From Candidatus Solibacter usitatus (GTDB taxonomy: Bacteria > Acidobacteriota > Terriglobia > Bryobacterales > Bryobacteraceae): DNA of 55,732 nucleotides. Position numbers and translations under genes: made by a program. Location of the stretch: the NCBI GenBank assembly GCA_016213245.1, contig JACRBC010000146.1, positions 1 through 55,732 of the forward strand, read 5' to 3'. Shown piece by piece: positions 16,449 through 26,272 of the stretch. How positions within the stretch are numbered: position 1 is the stretch's first letter; every line of letters begins with the position of its first letter. The notes beneath the pieces are model-generated. The model was not told where the DNA came from. It made no database searches and saw nothing but the letters and a program-made list of their open reading frames with translations.

Positions 16449-18398
16449 ATGGTCTCCATGCCCGGCTCCATCCACGACGCGGTTCTTGATTCCGGCGATC
16501 TCTCCCTGTTCGATGTGCGCAGCAAGGCCCGCGGCCCCGCCGGGGCCCTGCCTTTCACCACGGAGATGCTTCGCGACGCTCCCTCCGGCGATCTCTTCGG
16601 CTGGACCATGAACGCCGGCATGGGCTGGGATCCGGCCCTGCTCGGCGGCAGGGAAATCCTCCTGCTCTCCACTCATGGCGGGGTGCGGGCGCCCGACGGC
16701 ACGCCCGTCGCTCTCGGCTACCACAGCGGCCACTGGGAGGTGAACCTGCTCGTGGAAGCCGCCGCCCGCGAGTTGAAGCGGCTGGCCGCCGTCCCCTTTG
16801 CCGGCTTCTGTTCCGACCCTTGCGACGGCCGCTCCCAGGGCACCACCGCCATGTTCGATTCGCTGCCCTATCGCAACGACGCCGCCGTGGTCTTCCGCCG
16901 CCTCATCCGCTCGCTCCCGCGCCGCCGCGGCGTTCTCGGCGTCGCTACCTGCGACAAGGGCCTGCCCGCGATGATGATGGCGCTCGCCGCCCAGCACGAC
17001 CTGGCTTGCGTCATGATTCCCGGAGGCGTGACCCTTCTGCCCGAAGACGGTGAGGACGCCGCCAAGATCCAGAGCATCGGCGCCCGCTTCGCCCACGGCG
17101 AAATCACCCGCGAATACGCCGCCGAAATGGGTTGCCGCGCCTGCGCCTCTCCGGGCGGCGGCTGCCAGTTCCTCGGCACCGCCGCCACCGCGCAGGTGGT
17201 CGGCGAGGCGCTCGGCATGACCCTTCCGCACGCAGCTCTGGCCCCGTCAGGCCACCCCGTCTGGCTCGATATGGCTCGCCGCTCCGCCCGCGCCGTCCTC
17301 GCCCTGGAATCCGCCGGCCTCGCCATGCGCGACATCCTCACGCCCGCGGCCCTGGAAAACGCCATGGTCGTCCACGCCGCCTTCGGCGGCTCCACCAACC
17401 TCATCCTGCACCTGGCCGCCGTGGCCTACCACGCCGGCCTGCCGCGGCCCCGCGTCGACGACTGGGCGCGCGTCAACCGCTCTGTCCCCCGGCTGGTCGA
17501 CGCCCTGCCCAACGGCCCGCGCATGTTCGCCACCGTTCAGGTCTTCATGGCCGGAGGCGTTCCCGAGGTCATGCTCCACCTCCGCCGCGCCGGTCTGCTC
17601 CACACCGCCGTCCGCACCGCCTCCGGACTCACCCTCGATCAGACCCTCGACTGGTGGGAGCAGAGCCAGCGGCGGTCCAGTTTGAGAAAAGCCCTCCTGG
17701 ACAACGACGCCATCGATTCCGCCGACGTCATCATGTGCCCGGATGAGGCCCGCTCCCGCGGCATCACCTCCACTGTCTGCTTCCCCACCGGCAATCTTGC
17801 CCCGGAAGGCTCCGTCATCAAGAGCACGGCCATCGATCCCGCCGTCGTGGACGATGATGGCGTCTACCGCATGCGCGGCCCGGCGCGCGTCTTCCTCACC
17901 GAGCCGGACGCCATCGCCGCCATCAAGAGAGGCGGGATCAAGGAGGGCGACATCGTCGTGCTGGCTTGCCGCGGGCCGCTCGGCTCCGGCATGGAAGAGA
18001 CCTATCAGCTCACCAGCGCCCTCAAGTACTTGCCCTTCGGCAAGCATGTCGCGCTGATCACCGACGCCCGCTTCTCCGGCGTCTCCACCGGCGCCTGTAT
18101 CGGCCACGTCTCGCCCGAGGCCCTCGCCGGGGGCCCCATCGGAAAACTGCACGACGGCGACATCATCGAGATCATCGTCGATCGCAACCGCCTGGAAGGC
18201 TCGGTCAACGTGATCGGCGTCGACCTAGACGCCCGCCCGCTGCGGACCGACCTTGCGCCCGACAGTGCCCTCCCCGGCGACACGCGCCTCTGGGCGGCGC
18301 TCCAGGATATCTCCGGCGGCGCCTGGGGCGGCGCCGTCTACGACGTCGATCGCATCCTGGAGGTCCTCGCCGCTGGTAAGAAGGCCTTGGGCCGGTAG
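16449..18398 (+). CDS. yjhG: IlvD/Edd-family dehydratase, YjhG/YagF (D-xylonate dehydratase) type
   Basis: The product has 649 residues, matching the length of the YjhG/YagF branch rather than IlvD. This branch dehydrates sugar acids such as D-xylonate to 2-keto-3-deoxy acids using an Fe-S cluster. Probable cluster cysteines lie in [13 protein letters not shown] near 118-130, ATCDKGLP near 174, and [17 protein letters not shown] near 235-251. C-terminal [18 protein letters not shown] and [17 protein letters not shown] are IlvD/Edd hallmarks. The ATG at 16458 is an alternative start. No aldolase, dehydrogenase or sugar transporter adjoins it, so it is an orphan here. Confidence in the branch is good; in the substrate, moderate. 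Confidence 0.88.
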   Translation: MVSMPGSIHDAVLDSGDLSLFDVRSKARGPAGALPFTTEMLRDAPSGDLFGWTMNAGMGWDPALLGGREILLLSTHGGVRAPDGTPVALGYHSGHWEVNLLVEAAARELKRLAAVPFAGFCSDPCDGRSQGTTAMFDSLPYRNDAAVVFRRLIRSLPRRRGVLGVATCDKGLPAMMMALAAQHDLACVMIPGGVTLLPEDGEDAAKIQSIGARFAHGEITREYAAEMGCRACASPGGGCQFLGTAATAQVVGEALGMTLPHAALAPSGHPVWLDMARRSARAVLALESAGLAMRDILTPAALENAMVVHAAFGGSTNLILHLAAVAYHAGLPRPRVDDWARVNRSVPRLVDALPNGPRMFATVQVFMAGGVPEVMLHLRRAGLLHTAVRTASGLTLDQTLDWWEQSQRRSSLRKALLDNDAIDSADVIMCPDEARSRGITSTVCFPTGNLAPEGSVIKSTAIDPAVVDDDGVYRMRGPARVFLTEPDAIAAIKRGGIKEGDIVVLACRGPLGSGMEETYQLTSALKYLPFGKHVALITDARFSGVSTGACIGHVSPEALAGGPIGKLHDGDIIEIIVDRNRLEGSVNVIGVDLDARPLRTDLAPDSALPGDTRLWAALQDISGGAWGGAVYDVDRILEVLAAGKKALGR

Positions 18399-18399
18399 A

Positions 18400-18417
18400 A
18401 CAGGCCTTCCGGCCTGT
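18400..18417 (+). terminator. Hairpin after the dehydratase gene
   Basis: Perfect 7-base inverted repeat ACAGGCC / GGCCTGT with loop TTCC, beginning two bases after the stop codon. There is no T run. It may act as a terminator or transcript-end stabiliser. Confidence 0.45.
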
Positions 18418-18466
18418 CGCCAGCCAGCCCCGCGCTATCCTGGTGGCGCGCCTCGAAGGGGATCAT

Positions 18467-20563
18467 ATGCCGTTCTTCCATTCAGCCAGGTGGTGGGCCG
18501 CCGCTGCCCTGACAACGTCATCGCTCATCGCCGGGGAGGGGAAGTGGACTCCCCAACAGGTGCTCCAGCTCGATCCCCTCATGCTTCGCAAGCAGGGCCT
18601 CGAACTCCCCGTTTCGCGCCTCTGGGACCCCAGGCGCGGCGCCGGCCTGCTCGCCGCCACGGTCAACATCGGCGGTTGCTCCGGCGGCTTCGTCTCCTCG
18701 ACAGGCCTGATCCTGACCAACCACCATTGCCTCTTCGGCGTCGTGCAGGAGCACAGCCGTCCCGATCGCGATCTCATCACCGCCGGCTTCGTCGCGCGCA
18801 CCCGTGAGGAGGAGTTGCCGGGCAAGACCACCCGCGTCACCGTGCCCAGGAAGTTCACCGACGTGACCGCGGAGATCAACGCCGCCGCGCCCGCCGGTGC
18901 CGGCGACCTCGACCGCTCCAAGGCCGTCGACGCGAAGCAGAAATCGCTCGTCGCCGCCTGCGAAGCCAGCGCCGGCGCCCGCTGCCGTGTCGCCGCCTTC
19001 GACGGCGGGCTCCAGTACGTCCTCATCGAGAGTCTGGAACTGAGCGACGTCCGCCTGGTCTATGCCCCTCCCCGCGCCGTCGGCGAGTTCGGCGGCGAAG
19101 TCGACAATTGGATGTGGCCCCGCCATACCGGCGATTTCGCCATGGCCCGCGCTTATAAGGACGGCAAGCCCTATACCCCCGGGTTCTACTTCCCCATCGC
19201 CAGAACCGGCGTCAAGCCCGGCGACTTCGTCATGGTCCTCGGCTATCCGGGACGAACCGTCCGTTCGCTGACAGCCGCGGAAATGGCCGCCCAGCGGGAC
19301 TTCTACTACACGCTCCGCGAGCAACTCTACGGCGAGTGGATCCGCGCGCTAGAGGACTCCACCAAGGACAATCCCGCCGCCGCCATCACCGTCGCCGCCA
19401 CGCTGAAGAGCCTCTCCAACGTCTACAAGAACGCCCAGGGTCAGTTGGCCGGACTGGCGCGCGGCCGGATCATCGAAAAGCAACAGGCTCACGAGGAGTC
19501 CGTCAAAACCTGGGCCTCGCCCAGGCCCGAGTTCGCAAAGGCCCTCCTGGCCAAGCAGGATCTGGACGCCCGCGCCGCCGCCCGGCGCAAGACCGCTACC
19601 CGCGACTTTCTGCTTCAGGCGGTCGCCAACGGACCGCTCGCCCTCAAGCACGCCACCCAGCTCGTCCGCCTCGCCGCCGAGCGTGAAAAAGCCGACGCGG
19701 ATCGCGAGACAGATTACATGGATCGCGAGATCCCCCGCCTCCGCGCCCGCATGGAACGCGACCAGAAAAGCCTCTTCCAGCCCGCCGACCAGGCCATGTT
19801 CGCCGCCTGGATCGCCCGTGCCCTGAAGCTCGCCGAAGGCGAACGGATCGAAGCCGTCGATCGCGTCTTCGGCTCCGGCGACTCTCTCAAGACCCTCGCC
19901 TATCTCTACCAGTCCACCAAGGTCACCAGCCTCGCCGAACGGCTCAAGATGTTCGACGAGTCCCTCGCGCAACTTCGCGCGCGCAGGGACCCGCTGCTCG
20001 GCTTCGCATTCCTCCTCGAGCCCGAATTGCGCTCCTTCCAGGCGGCCGAGAAGACCCACGACGGCGCCGTCGCCCGCCTGCGCCCCGAGTGGCGCCGCGC
20101 CGTCATCGCCCACACCGGCAAACCTGTCGCTCCTGATGCCAACGGCACCCTCCGCGTCAGCTTCGCCCAGGTGAAAGGCTATGCTCCCCGCGACGGCGTC
20201 ATCTACACCCCCCAGACCACACTCGCCGGCATGCTGGAAAAGCACACCGGCGTGGAGCCCTTTGATTTGCCTCAAGCCGTAGTCGATGCCGCCCGGACTA
20301 TTGACGCCGCCAAAGTGCCCCTCAACTTCCTGGCCGACGCCGACACCACCGGCGGCAACTCCGGCAGCCCCACCGTCAACGGCCGCGGCGAACTGGTCGG
20401 CCTGAACTTCGATCGCGTCTGGGAAAATGTCGCCAACGACTTCGGCTACAACCCCGCCGTGGCCCGCAACATCAGTGTCGACATCCGCTTCCTCTTGTGG
20501 TTGCTCAAGGACGTGGAGAAGGCCGATAACCTCCTGCGCGAACTCCAGCCCGCCGGGAAGTGA
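18467..20563 (+). CDS. S46-family dipeptidyl-peptidase (DPP7/DPP11 type), secreted
   Basis: A 698-residue serine exopeptidase that removes dipeptides from peptide N-termini outside the cytoplasm. The start at 18467 follows GAAGGGG and gives a short signal sequence ending near LIAGEG. The chymotrypsin-like halves are visible: GGCSGGFVSSTGLILTNHHC near 69-88 carries the catalytic histidine, VDNWMWPRHTGDFA near 215-230 carries the aspartate, and GGNSGSPTVNGRGELVGLNFD near 628-648 carries the serine. The helical cap domain lies between. S46 enzymes are common in protein-degrading Bacteroidetes and acidobacteria. Confidence 0.93.
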   Translation: MPFFHSARWWAAAALTTSSLIAGEGKWTPQQVLQLDPLMLRKQGLELPVSRLWDPRRGAGLLAATVNIGGCSGGFVSSTGLILTNHHCLFGVVQEHSRPDRDLITAGFVARTREEELPGKTTRVTVPRKFTDVTAEINAAAPAGAGDLDRSKAVDAKQKSLVAACEASAGARCRVAAFDGGLQYVLIESLELSDVRLVYAPPRAVGEFGGEVDNWMWPRHTGDFAMARAYKDGKPYTPGFYFPIARTGVKPGDFVMVLGYPGRTVRSLTAAEMAAQRDFYYTLREQLYGEWIRALEDSTKDNPAAAITVAATLKSLSNVYKNAQGQLAGLARGRIIEKQQAHEESVKTWASPRPEFAKALLAKQDLDARAAARRKTATRDFLLQAVANGPLALKHATQLVRLAAEREKADADRETDYMDREIPRLRARMERDQKSLFQPADQAMFAAWIARALKLAEGERIEAVDRVFGSGDSLKTLAYLYQSTKVTSLAERLKMFDESLAQLRARRDPLLGFAFLLEPELRSFQAAEKTHDGAVARLRPEWRRAVIAHTGKPVAPDANGTLRVSFAQVKGYAPRDGVIYTPQTTLAGMLEKHTGVEPFDLPQAVVDAARTIDAAKVPLNFLADADTTGGNSGSPTVNGRGELVGLNFDRVWENVANDFGYNPAVARNISVDIRFLLWLLKDVEKADNLLRELQPAGK

Positions 20564-20641
20564 TCCTGGGCGGCGTCCGCTCAGCGGGCATTGTGAGGGC
20601 GCGCCATCCGGTTCAGCGTCCCCTGGATCCCCCACGTGCCT

Positions 20642-20821
20642 TCAATCTTTCTGATCCCCCCCATACGCCGCCACCGCGCTTTCGCCGGTCTGCCTGGCCA
20701 CATGCCGGATCCATCCCTCGAGTGAAAGCAAACCTGTGACCCCGATGAGCGCCGCGCCCAGCACGCACATGCCCACGGTCCAGGCTCTGCTCCTCTTCCC
20801 TCGAACGGCCGCGTCAGTCAT
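20642..20821 (-). CDS. Small single-helix membrane protein
   Basis: A 59-residue frame beginning MTDAAVRGKRSRAW, preceded by GGAGG nine bases upstream, which favours this ATG over the GTG at 20845. It has one transmembrane helix (VGMCVLGAALIGVTGLLSL, about residues 16-34) with a basic N-terminus, predicting a cytoplasmic N and external C end. No family recognised. It follows the TPR gene on the same strand by 35 bases and may share its transcript. Confidence 0.5.
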   Translation of the reverse strand: MTDAAVRGKRSRAWTVGMCVLGAALIGVTGLLSLEGWIRHVARQTGESAVAAYGGDQKD

Positions 20822-20856
20822 CGGGTTGCGCCTCCGGTCCGCCACTCACATGGCTA

Positions 20857-21804
20857 TCAGGCGCGCGGCTTGCCCCTCTCCAGGACGTCGACATGCGCCG
20901 CGTCCAGAAACAGCTTCAACCGCAGAGCCCAGCTCTCGTCCAGCTCCTTCAGCTTCTTATACTCAACCAGCGCCCCATCACGATCGCCGTTCATCAGCAG
21001 GGAAAAGCCCAGGTAATAGCGCGCCGGCGCGAACCCCGGCTCCAGCTCCACCGCTTTCTTGTAGCAGGCGGTCTTGGCTTTGCCGTGGCCGGTCTTGCCC
21101 TCGGCGAAGGCCAGGTGATACCACGCCCGGCCGTTCTCCGGCTGCGTCTCCACCGCCTTGCGAAAGTAGAAGAGCGCGCCGTCGAAGTCTTCCACCCACA
21201 GGTGCCCCATCCCTCGCTGATACGCCGCCTCCTTCTCGCGGCTGCGGCTGGCGTTCCACTCTGCCAGCGAAACGCGCATCGTCTGCGAACTCGATTCGAA
21301 CCGCGCCAGGGGCACGGCGAACGCCAGCACCTGCCCGTCCACCGCGCGCGTCGCATGCCAGCCCGCCAGCAACCCGTGCTCGTCGTACAGCGGCTCGCCG
21401 GTCTCCTTGGGCCCGCCGCAGTCCAGCCGGGAGATGATCCCGAATCCGCCGGCCTCTTTCGTGCTCCGGACTCGCGCCTCGTGTCCCTCAACCCGTACCC
21501 GGAGCCCCATGGAACTGGCCCCGTGGGGGCCCGGCGGCGCCTGCGCGCCTACGAAGACCTCCACCACCCCCGCATCGGCGTCCTCCGCCGAAATCCACAG
21601 CACCGGGTGCATTCTGCCGTCAGCGTCGATGATGCTGGCCGAACTCGCCCCGAACAGCGCCTCCCGTCCTACCAGCGCCAGCCCGCCCGCCCGCAGCACC
21701 GCCGGCGCCTGCCTGAGCAGCGCCCCCTTGGCGTCGTGCGCCAGCAAAACGGTCTCCGCCCGCAGCGTGACGCCGAACGCCAATAGTGCAAATGCCCGGT
21801 TCAT
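20857..21804 (-). CDS. Exported TPR-repeat protein
   Basis: A 315-residue protein with an N-terminal signal (MNRAFALLAFGVTLRAET). Residues about 20-200 form a domain resembling inactive trypsin-like or uncharacterised beta domains (ALFGASSASIIDADGRMHPV). Residues about 210-300 hold three tetratricopeptide-like repeats, for example YQRGMGHLWVEDFDGALFYF, ENGRAWYHLAFAEGKTGHGK and PARYYLGFSLLMNGDRDGAL. The TPRs suggest a protein-binding scaffold in the periplasm. The start at 21804 is set by the signal peptide. Divergent from ileS with 100 bases between. Confidence 0.78.
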   Translation of the reverse strand: MNRAFALLAFGVTLRAETVLLAHDAKGALLRQAPAVLRAGGLALVGREALFGASSASIIDADGRMHPVLWISAEDADAGVVEVFVGAQAPPGPHGASSMGLRVRVEGHEARVRSTKEAGGFGIISRLDCGGPKETGEPLYDEHGLLAGWHATRAVDGQVLAFAVPLARFESSSQTMRVSLAEWNASRSREKEAAYQRGMGHLWVEDFDGALFYFRKAVETQPENGRAWYHLAFAEGKTGHGKAKTACYKKAVELEPGFAPARYYLGFSLLMNGDRDGALVEYKKLKELDESWALRLKLFLDAAHVDVLERGKPRA

Positions 21805-21904
21805 CGCGCTTTCAGACGCGCCCGCCGCACGGCGCGTTGCACCCATTTTGTACGATGGTAGTTACTCCCGCAACCGAACCCGTCCTCAAGGGAAGTCGCA
21901 AACA

Positions 21905-24727
21905 ATGGACCTCAGCAGTCTCGACCTGAAGAAAACCGTCAATCTGCCCTCCACCGGCTTCGGCATGAAGGCCAACCTGCCCGCCACCGAACCGAAGCTG
22001 CTTGCCCGCTGGCGGGAGTCCAACCTCTACGGCAGAATCCGTCAGGCCCGCCAGGGCAGCCCGCGCTACGTCCTGCACGATGGCCCTCCCTACGCCAACG
22101 GCAATATCCACCTCGGCCATGCCTTCAACAAGCTCTTGAAGGACTTCATCATCAAGTGGAAAACCATGGCCGGCTACGATTCGCCCTACGTCCCCGGCTG
22201 GGATTGCCACGGCCTGCCCATCGAGATCAAGGTCGACGGCCAGCTCGGCGCGAAAAAGGCGAAGATGACCACCGCCCAGATCCGCGGTGAGTGCCGGAAA
22301 TACGCCCAGAAATACGTCACCCTGCAAAGCGAATCCTTCCAGCGTCTGGGCGTGTTCGGCCGTTGGGACGCTCCCTACACCACCATGAGCCCGCAGTACG
22401 AAGCCGTCATCGCCGGCGCGTTCGTGGACTTCCTCTCCCAAGGCGCGGTCTACAAGGGCCTTAAACCCGTCAACTGGTGCCTGAGCTGCCGCACGGCCCT
22501 GGCCGAGGCCGAGGTCGAATACGAGCACCACTCAAGCCCCTCCATCTGGGTTCGCTTCAGGTGGACCGGCGATGCAGCGGCCCTCAGCCCGGCGCTGGCC
22601 GGCAAGAGCGTCTACGGCCTCATCTGGACCACCACCCCCTGGACCATCCCAGCCAATGCCGGCATCGCCTTCCACCCCACCTACGAGTACTCGGCCGTGG
22701 AGGTGAACGGCGAGGTCTACATCGTCGCCACCGGACTCCTCCAGGCCACCGCCGAAAACTGCCGCTGGTCCTCGCCCAGGGAAATCGCCCGCTTCGAGGG
22801 CGCCAAGCTCGAGGGCGCCGTCTTCCGCCACCCGTTTCTGGAACGCGACTCCATCGGTGTCATCGCCGACTACGTCACGCTCGAACAGGGCACCGGCGCC
22901 GTCCATACGGCCCCCGGCCACGGCGCCGAGGACTACATCACCGGCCAGAAGTACGGCTTGCCCACCTACTGCCCCGTCGATGCCCACGGGCGTTTCTATC
23001 ACGCCGAAGGGGCCGCCGGGCGCCTGCCGGAGCAGATCATCGGCAAGACGATCTGGGAAGCGAACCCCATCGTCAGCGCCATCCTCCGCGACGCCGGCGC
23101 CCTGCTGGGCGAAAAGAACCTGGACCATAGCTACCCGCACTGCTGGCGCTGCCACAAGGCCACCATCTTCCGCGCCACTGAGCAGTGGTTCATCGGCATG
23201 GATCAGAATGACCTCCGCGCCAAGGCGCTGGAGGCCATCAAGCAGGTGAAGTGGCGCCCCGAATGGGGCGACGATCGCATGTCCAACATGATCGCCACCC
23301 GGCCGGACTGGTGCATCTCCCGCCAGCGCGCCTGGGGCGTGCCCATCACCGTCTTCTACTGCGAAGCCTGCGGCGAGACCCTCTCCGACCGGAAGTACCT
23401 CGATCCCGTCGTCAACCTGTTCCGCGAGCACACCGCCGATGTCTGGTACGACCGCACCGCCGCCCAGTTGCTCCCGCCGGATGTGAAGTGCGTCAAGTGT
23501 GGCGCCGCGGAGTTCCGCAAGGAAAACGACATCCTCGACGTCTGGTTCGACTCCGGCTCCAGCCACCTCGCCGTGCTGACCGCCGAAAACGACCTCCCCT
23601 GGCCTTCCGACATGTACCTGGAAGGAGGCGATCAGTACCGCGGCTGGTTCCACTCCTCGCTGCTGGTCGGCGTCGGCCTGCGCGGGCAGGCGCCCTATCG
23701 CGAATGCGCCACCAATGGATGGGCCCTCGACGGCGACGGCAAGGCCATGTCCAAGTCGCTCGGCAATGTCATCGAGCCCGAGGAGATCATCAAGCGCTAC
23801 GGCGCCGACGTCCTCCGCCTGTGGACCTCCTCGGTCGCCTTCCAGGAGGACGTTCGCATGTCCGAACTCATCCTTACCCGGCTGACGGAGGCCTACCGGA
23901 AACTGCGCAACACATTCCGCTACGCGCTCGGCAATCTCCACGACTTCGATCCCGGCGCCGATGCCCTGCCCGCCGGCGAACTCCTGGAGGTCGACCAGTG
24001 GATCCTTCACCGCACCGCCGCACTCGTCGAACAGTGCCGTGCGTGGTATGACGAACTCTCGTTCCACCGCGTCTACCAGGCCATCTACAACTTCGCCACC
24101 ACCGACCTCAGCGCCGTCTACTTCGACATCCTCAAAGACCGGCTCTACACCTGCGCGCCTCGCTCCGCCGCCCGGCGCAGCGCTCAGACCGCGCTGTTCC
24201 GCGTCAACTACGCGCTGCTCCGCCTCACCGCCCCGCTACTCGCCTTCACCGCCGACGAGGCCTGGAGCCACATGCGCCTGCCGGCCGGTGCGCCGGACAG
24301 CGTCCACCTCGCGCTTATGCCGCAACCTGCCGAACTGATCGACGGCTTGCCCGGCGATCACGATCTTCTGAGCCGCAACTGGGACCGCCTCATGGAAGTG
24401 CGCGCGCAGGTTCTCAAGAGCCTGGAAACCGCCCGCAACGAAAAGCTGATCGGTGCGCCCCTGGAGGCCAAGGTCGTTCTCGAGGCCGGCGGCGGCCTCT
24501 ATCCGCTCCTGGCCCAGTATGCCCCGGAATTGCCGGGCCTCTTCATCACCTCCCAGGTCGAGCTGCGCTCCTCCTCCGCCTCGGATCTCGGCATCGTTGT
24601 ACTGAGGGCGGACGGCGTCAAGTGCGAACGCTGCTGGAAGTTCACTTCCGACGTAGGCGCCGACACCCAACTCCCCACGGTCTGTTCAGCCTGCGCCTCC
24701 GCCGTGCGCGAGATCATCGGCTCATGA
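21905..24727 (+). CDS. ileS: Isoleucyl-tRNA synthetase
   Basis: A 940-residue class I aminoacyl-tRNA synthetase charging tRNA-Ile. The HIGH signature is HLGH at residues 69-72 within PPYANGNIHLGHAFNK, and KMSKS is KAMSKSLGNVIEP near 613-626. The editing CP1 domain lies between, including TTPWTIPANAG. A C-terminal zinc knuckle reads CERCWKFTSD followed by CSACASAVREI. The ATG at 21905 follows AAGGGA and begins MDLSSLDLKKTVNLPSTGF. The longer upstream frame is through the TPR gene and rejected. Its stop overlaps lspA (ATGA), a common ileS-lspA pair. Confidence 0.97.
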   Translation: MDLSSLDLKKTVNLPSTGFGMKANLPATEPKLLARWRESNLYGRIRQARQGSPRYVLHDGPPYANGNIHLGHAFNKLLKDFIIKWKTMAGYDSPYVPGWDCHGLPIEIKVDGQLGAKKAKMTTAQIRGECRKYAQKYVTLQSESFQRLGVFGRWDAPYTTMSPQYEAVIAGAFVDFLSQGAVYKGLKPVNWCLSCRTALAEAEVEYEHHSSPSIWVRFRWTGDAAALSPALAGKSVYGLIWTTTPWTIPANAGIAFHPTYEYSAVEVNGEVYIVATGLLQATAENCRWSSPREIARFEGAKLEGAVFRHPFLERDSIGVIADYVTLEQGTGAVHTAPGHGAEDYITGQKYGLPTYCPVDAHGRFYHAEGAAGRLPEQIIGKTIWEANPIVSAILRDAGALLGEKNLDHSYPHCWRCHKATIFRATEQWFIGMDQNDLRAKALEAIKQVKWRPEWGDDRMSNMIATRPDWCISRQRAWGVPITVFYCEACGETLSDRKYLDPVVNLFREHTADVWYDRTAAQLLPPDVKCVKCGAAEFRKENDILDVWFDSGSSHLAVLTAENDLPWPSDMYLEGGDQYRGWFHSSLLVGVGLRGQAPYRECATNGWALDGDGKAMSKSLGNVIEPEEIIKRYGADVLRLWTSSVAFQEDVRMSELILTRLTEAYRKLRNTFRYALGNLHDFDPGADALPAGELLEVDQWILHRTAALVEQCRAWYDELSFHRVYQAIYNFATTDLSAVYFDILKDRLYTCAPRSAARRSAQTALFRVNYALLRLTAPLLAFTADEAWSHMRLPAGAPDSVHLALMPQPAELIDGLPGDHDLLSRNWDRLMEVRAQVLKSLETARNEKLIGAPLEAKVVLEAGGGLYPLLAQYAPELPGLFITSQVELRSSSASDLGIVVLRADGVKCERCWKFTSDVGADTQLPTVCSACASAVREIIGS

Positions 24728-25236
24728 ACGCCCTCCGCTGGTGGCCCTTCACGATAGCGCCCGTCATCGCCGCCGCCGATCGCCTCACCAAGCACATCAT
24801 CGAGGATCAGTTCCTCGCCTGGGACACGTTGCCCGTGATTCCCGGCCTCTTCCAGATCGTCCACACTCGCAACACAGGTATCGCTTTCGGGATGTTCTCC
24901 GAATCCGGCGCCAACGGCGGCGGCCGCCTGCTGGTGTTGTTCTCCTTCGCCGTCATGGTGCTGGTGAGCGTGCTGCTTTGGAACGCCTGCAAGCCCGCCT
25001 CCGCCGAGCATTGGACGCTCAAAACCGCCCTCTCCCTTGTCCTCGGCGGAGCCGCCGGAAACCTCCACGACCGCCTCCGCTTCGGCAGCGTAACCGACTT
25101 CCTCGACTTCTACTGGGGCAGCCACCATTTCCCCATCTTCAACCTCGCCGATTCAGCCATCACCGTCGGCGCCGCGTTCCTCATCTTGAACCTCTGGCTC
25201 GTGCGCCACCCCGCCGCGGCCGCCCCGCATCGCTGA
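24724..25236 (+). CDS. lspA: Lipoprotein signal peptidase II
   Basis: The 170-residue inner-membrane aspartic peptidase removes signal peptides from prolipoproteins. Four transmembrane helices are visible. The two catalytic aspartates lie in GGAAGNLHDRL near residues 108-118 and FNLADSAITVGA near 140-150. DRLTKHIIE near 19-27 and HTRNTGIAFGMFS near 48-60 are further signatures. The ATG overlaps the ileS stop, so translation is coupled. Several lipoproteins in this window would be its substrates. Confidence 0.96.
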   Translation: MNALRWWPFTIAPVIAAADRLTKHIIEDQFLAWDTLPVIPGLFQIVHTRNTGIAFGMFSESGANGGGRLLVLFSFAVMVLVSVLLWNACKPASAEHWTLKTALSLVLGGAAGNLHDRLRFGSVTDFLDFYWGSHHFPIFNLADSAITVGAAFLILNLWLVRHPAAAAPHR

Positions 25237-25272
25237 ATCCCGATCCCCGGCCGTCGGCGCCCCGCCCGCTAC

Positions 25273-25300
25273 AGCCGCGACCGTCAGGGAGCGGGTCAGC
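25273..25300 (+). repeat. Copy A of a 28-base interspersed repeat
   Basis: The 28-base unit starts AGCCGCGACCGT and ends GAGCGGGTCAGC. Related copies lie at 31757-31784, 31805-31820 (half unit), 31826-31853, 50055-50082, 53258-53285 and 53298-53325. This copy lies in the gap between lspA and cdaA. It is 26/28 identical to the copy at 31757. Confidence 0.7.
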
Positions 25301-25453
25301 CACGCTCCGCCTTTTCCCACCGGCCGGCCTTCCCACTGAATTTGCACTTCTGCCTCGCCCACCCATCGCAACGCGGCTCTGAGTGGAATGGGTGCGATTC
25401 CAGGTAAACTGGAGTTCCGGCCCGCATCCGGAAATTGCTACGGAGGACGCGCA

Positions 25454-26272
25454 TTGAGGGCACTGCTCGATCAGTTCCTGGACGCCGGTTCGCGGCTCAC
25501 GCCGGCGGCGCTGCTCGACATCTTCCTGGTCGCCCTCCTCATCTATCAGGCCATCATGCTCATCCGCGGCCGCCGCGCCGCCCATATCATCTCCGGCCTG
25601 GGCGTGATCGTGCTGGTGTATGTCGCCTCGCTGCTTCTCGGTTTGACCGTCCTGCGATCGGTCCTCGAGACGCTGGCGCCCTACACGGCGTTCGCCCTGA
25701 TCGTCATGTTCCAGAGCGAGCTTCGCCGCATGTTGTCGCGCATCGGCGAGCGGCGGTGGGTGAGTTTCGGTTCGCGTTTGGAGACCCGCGAAGTCGCCGA
25801 CGAGATCCTCCTGGCGGTGAACCATCTTGCCGCGCATCGCATCGGTGCGCTCATCGTCGTCGAGCGTGACATCGGGCTCCGCACCTTCATCGAGTCCGGC
25901 GTGCCCGTGGACGCCCGCGTGACACGAGACCTGCTGCTGGCCGTCTTCCAGCCTGGCGGAGCCCTTCACGACGGCGCCGTCATCGTGCAGGGAGGCCGCC
26001 TGGCGGCCGCGGCCTGCTTCTTGCCCCTGACGATGAACCCCGAACTGTCCCGCAAACTCGGCACGCGCCATCGCGCCGCCATCGGCGTGACCGAGGAGTC
26101 CGACTGCCTCGCCATCGTGGTGAGCGAGGAGCGCGGCAGCATCTCCATCGCCGCCCTGGGCGACCTGGAAATCGACGTGCCCATCGAGCGGCTGGCGCAC
26201 CGCCTGGGCCGGGGACTGTCGGCGCCGAATGTACAAGCGCACCCCGCGGCGCGTGAGGCGGGCAGGCCATGA
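25454..26272 (+). CDS. cdaA: Diadenylate cyclase, CdaA type
   Basis: The 272-residue membrane enzyme makes cyclic di-AMP from two ATP. Three N-terminal transmembrane helices (about 19-37, 44-64, 70-88) precede a DisA_N catalytic domain with the catalytic DGA motif in GGALHDGAVIV (173-175) and the RHR motif in GTRHRAAIGVTEESD (205-207). I selected the TTG at 25454 since GGAGGA stands seven bases before it and the protein then begins at the first helix. The upstream ATG at 25388 lacks a ribosome site. It leads the cdaA-cdaR-glmM operon and overlaps cdaR by four bases. Confidence 0.95.
   Translation: MRALLDQFLDAGSRLTPAALLDIFLVALLIYQAIMLIRGRRAAHIISGLGVIVLVYVASLLLGLTVLRSVLETLAPYTAFALIVMFQSELRRMLSRIGERRWVSFGSRLETREVADEILLAVNHLAAHRIGALIVVERDIGLRTFIESGVPVDARVTRDLLLAVFQPGGALHDGAVIVQGGRLAAAACFLPLTMNPELSRKLGTRHRAAIGVTEESDCLAIVVSEERGSISIAALGDLEIDVPIERLAHRLGRGLSAPNVQAHPAAREAGRP

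Noticed and set aside
14630-16672. 680-residue aminotransferase including an upstream extension
   Set aside because: The extension runs antiparallel-free through the coaD reading region in another frame and lacks family similarity. The ATG at 15826 gives the normal length.
22532-24067. Minus-strand 511-residue open frame inside ileS
   Set aside because: Antisense shadow of a confident isoleucyl-tRNA synthetase.
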